From NCBI GenBank assembly GCA_023264735.1, contig JAHFVD010000027.1, forward strand, positions 23,761 through 87,760: 64,000 nucleotides of DNA. Direction: 5' to 3'. This document shows, piece after piece, positions 63,218 to 64,000 of the stretch. Position 1 is the first letter of the stretch, and every line of letters begins with the position of its first letter. Under the pieces are notes generated by a model. It did not search any database and was not told where the DNA came from. It worked only from the letters and a program-made list of their open reading frames with translations. The stretch comes from Mycobacterium sp. (GTDB lineage: Bacteria > Actinomycetota > Actinomycetes > Mycobacteriales > Mycobacteriaceae). Both the position numbers and the translations under genes were made by a program.

Positions 63218-63256
63218 GCCGCGCGCGGACCCCGCAGAGTGACTAGGCTTGGCCCT

Positions 63257-63273
63257 CCGGCGCTCTGCGCCGG
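63257..63273. promoter_or_regulatory. Hairpin in the leader of the GTP cyclohydrolase-like gene
   Basis: CCGGCGC-TCT-GCGCCGG is a 7-bp stem with a 3-nt loop, 28 nt before the ATG at 63302. A TAGGCT box (63244-63249) could place the transcript start just before it. No T tail, so it may be a leader structure or terminator of the preceding gene. Confidence 0.45.
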
Positions 63274-63301
63274 CGATCTCCTGAGTGCCAAAGGAGCGCA
63301 T

Positions 63302-64000
63302 ATGTCCGCCGCACCGAAGGGCCCCGGCCACATCCGGCTGACGTCGCATCGCGGCGCCGATGACGCCCTGCCGATCCGCTGGGGCGCGGCCACCGCAGGC
63401 GAGCGCGGGCCGCTGATCGGTACCACCAGCACCCGCAGCCACCGCAATGTCATCGGCACCCACAGCGGCTCCTACAGCGTGTATCGCGCACTGGCCGTTG
63501 CGGCCGGCGCACTGTCCCGCGAGCATCGGGCAGACCTGACCAACACCTCCCCCACCGACAGCATCGGGCCGTATCCGCAGTGGAGCCGCCCCGAGGCGAT
63601 CGTCAGCCTGGACCCGTGGGGCGCGATGGTCGCCGACGCGTTCGCCGCCGAGCTCGCGGCCGGCCAGGACATTCGCCCGACCATCGCGGTCACCAAGGCG
63701 CACGTGATCCTGCCGGAGATCGCCGACGCCATCGAGAAGGGCCGGCTGGTTCCCGACGGCCGGGTGCTGCTGCCCGGTGGGGCGGCACTGGTGACCAAGG
63801 CCGCGATCGAGCCGGTCTGGTATCTGCCCGGTGTCGCAGAGCGTTTCGGGTGCAGCGAGGCTCATCTGCGCCGGGTGCTGTTCGAGGAAACCGGCGGTAT
63901 GTATCCCGAACTGGTCACCCGCTCCGATTTGGAGGTATTCCTCCCGCCGATCGGCGGGCAAACCCTCTACATCTTCGGTGCCCCAAGCGATCTCGCCGAT
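63302..64000 (+). CDS. GTP cyclohydrolase II-like protein, N-terminal part (3' truncated)
   Basis: The first 233 residues are present, running off the window. The sequence (GHIRLTSHRGADDALPIRWG; IGTHSGSYSVYRALAVAAG; IGPYPQWSRPEAIVSLDPWG; LVTRSDLEVFLPPIGGQTLY) is that of long actinobacterial RibA-like proteins, some of which belong to the uracil-catabolism URC1 group rather than riboflavin synthesis. The zinc-binding and catalytic cysteines expected of the cyclohydrolase domain lie beyond 64000. AAAGGAG lies upstream of the ATG. Confidence 0.7.
   Translation, partial: MSAAPKGPGHIRLTSHRGADDALPIRWGAATAGERGPLIGTTSTRSHRNVIGTHSGSYSVYRALAVAAGALSREHRADLTNTSPTDSIGPYPQWSRPEAIVSLDPWGAMVADAFAAELAAGQDIRPTIAVTKAHVILPEIADAIEKGRLVPDGRVLLPGGAALVTKAAIEPVWYLPGVAERFGCSEAHLRRVLFEETGGMYPELVTRSDLEVFLPPIGGQTLYIFGAPSDLAD

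Noticed and set aside
63218..63301. FMN riboswitch for the GTP cyclohydrolase-like gene
   Set aside because: The leader is under 90 bp and has none of the conserved junction elements.

Overview
The window is mycobacterial chromosome, most likely from a fast-growing Mycolicibacterium-type species. Three things point there: a complete mce1 locus with its fadD5-like ligase, a divergent GntR regulator and four Mce-associated (mam) genes; homologues of Dps1, MptpB-like phosphatase, CYP138 and an F420-type PPOX protein; and strongly GC-rich codon use. From memory of the M. tuberculosis gene order, much of 6.9-60.4 kb matches the Rv0135c-Rv0178 neighbourhood in inverted orientation. It is interrupted by blocks absent from that locus: a fructose PTS regulon, FUSC/TetR, pirin, aqpZ, dps, a two-component system and a small blue-copper lipoprotein. 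No search was run, so all homology statements are by recognition.

Layout. 1-5.4 kb: the end of a phosphodiester glycosidase, a large cyclase-NB-ARC-TPR-LuxR regulator, and a divergent cytochrome P450. 5.4-6.9 kb: an SDR and a DUF1275 membrane protein. 7-21.4 kb (minus strand): fadD5, then yrbE1A-yrbE1B-mce1A-F-mam1A-D, a lipid-import ABC-type system with overlapping or closely spaced genes. mam1A appears frameshifted at an 8-bp G tract. 21.5-23.5 kb: Mce1R-like regulator, a tandem 67-bp repeat, an SRPBCC protein and a TetR regulator. 23.6-27.8 kb: a 36-residue protein, LtrA, a hot-dog thioesterase, a NarL-type two-component system and two very small ORFs. 27.9-33.7 kb: fadE2-ptbB, DUF456, proton-translocating transhydrogenase with fused pntA, and a transporter remnant.

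33.7-41.7 kb: HAD hydrolase, SDR, SAM methyltransferase, TetR and aldehyde dehydrogenase on the minus strand, then TetR-FUSC on the plus strand. 41.7-48.8 kb: pirin, and the fructose PTS (ptsI divergent from fruR-fruK-fruA-ptsH). 48.8-53 kb: ClC channel, aquaporin, Dps, an AlkA-like glycosylase and DUF427. 53-60.4 kb: FAD oxidoreductase, methyltransferase, cupredoxin lipoprotein, epimerase and SnoaL pair behind a KstR-type operator, msrB-msrA, CYP138-like P450 and its divergent TetR. 60.5-64 kb: a C39-like cysteine protein overlapping a PPOX oxidoreductase, a zinc alcohol dehydrogenase, a TIGR03085-like protein and the start of a GTP cyclohydrolase II-like gene.

Themes. Lipid and sterol-type uptake and breakdown dominate (Mce1, FadD5, FadE2, thioesterase, SDRs, ALDH, P450s, KstR-type site), together with redox and oxidative-stress functions (transhydrogenase, Msr, Dps, F420 protein). 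Most regulators sit beside a divergent target with a visible palindrome between them. I found no wholly new multi-gene system. The least explained items are the 36-residue protein, the two tiny ORFs beside the two-component system, the mam1A frameshift, the C39-like/PPOX pair and several repeats.
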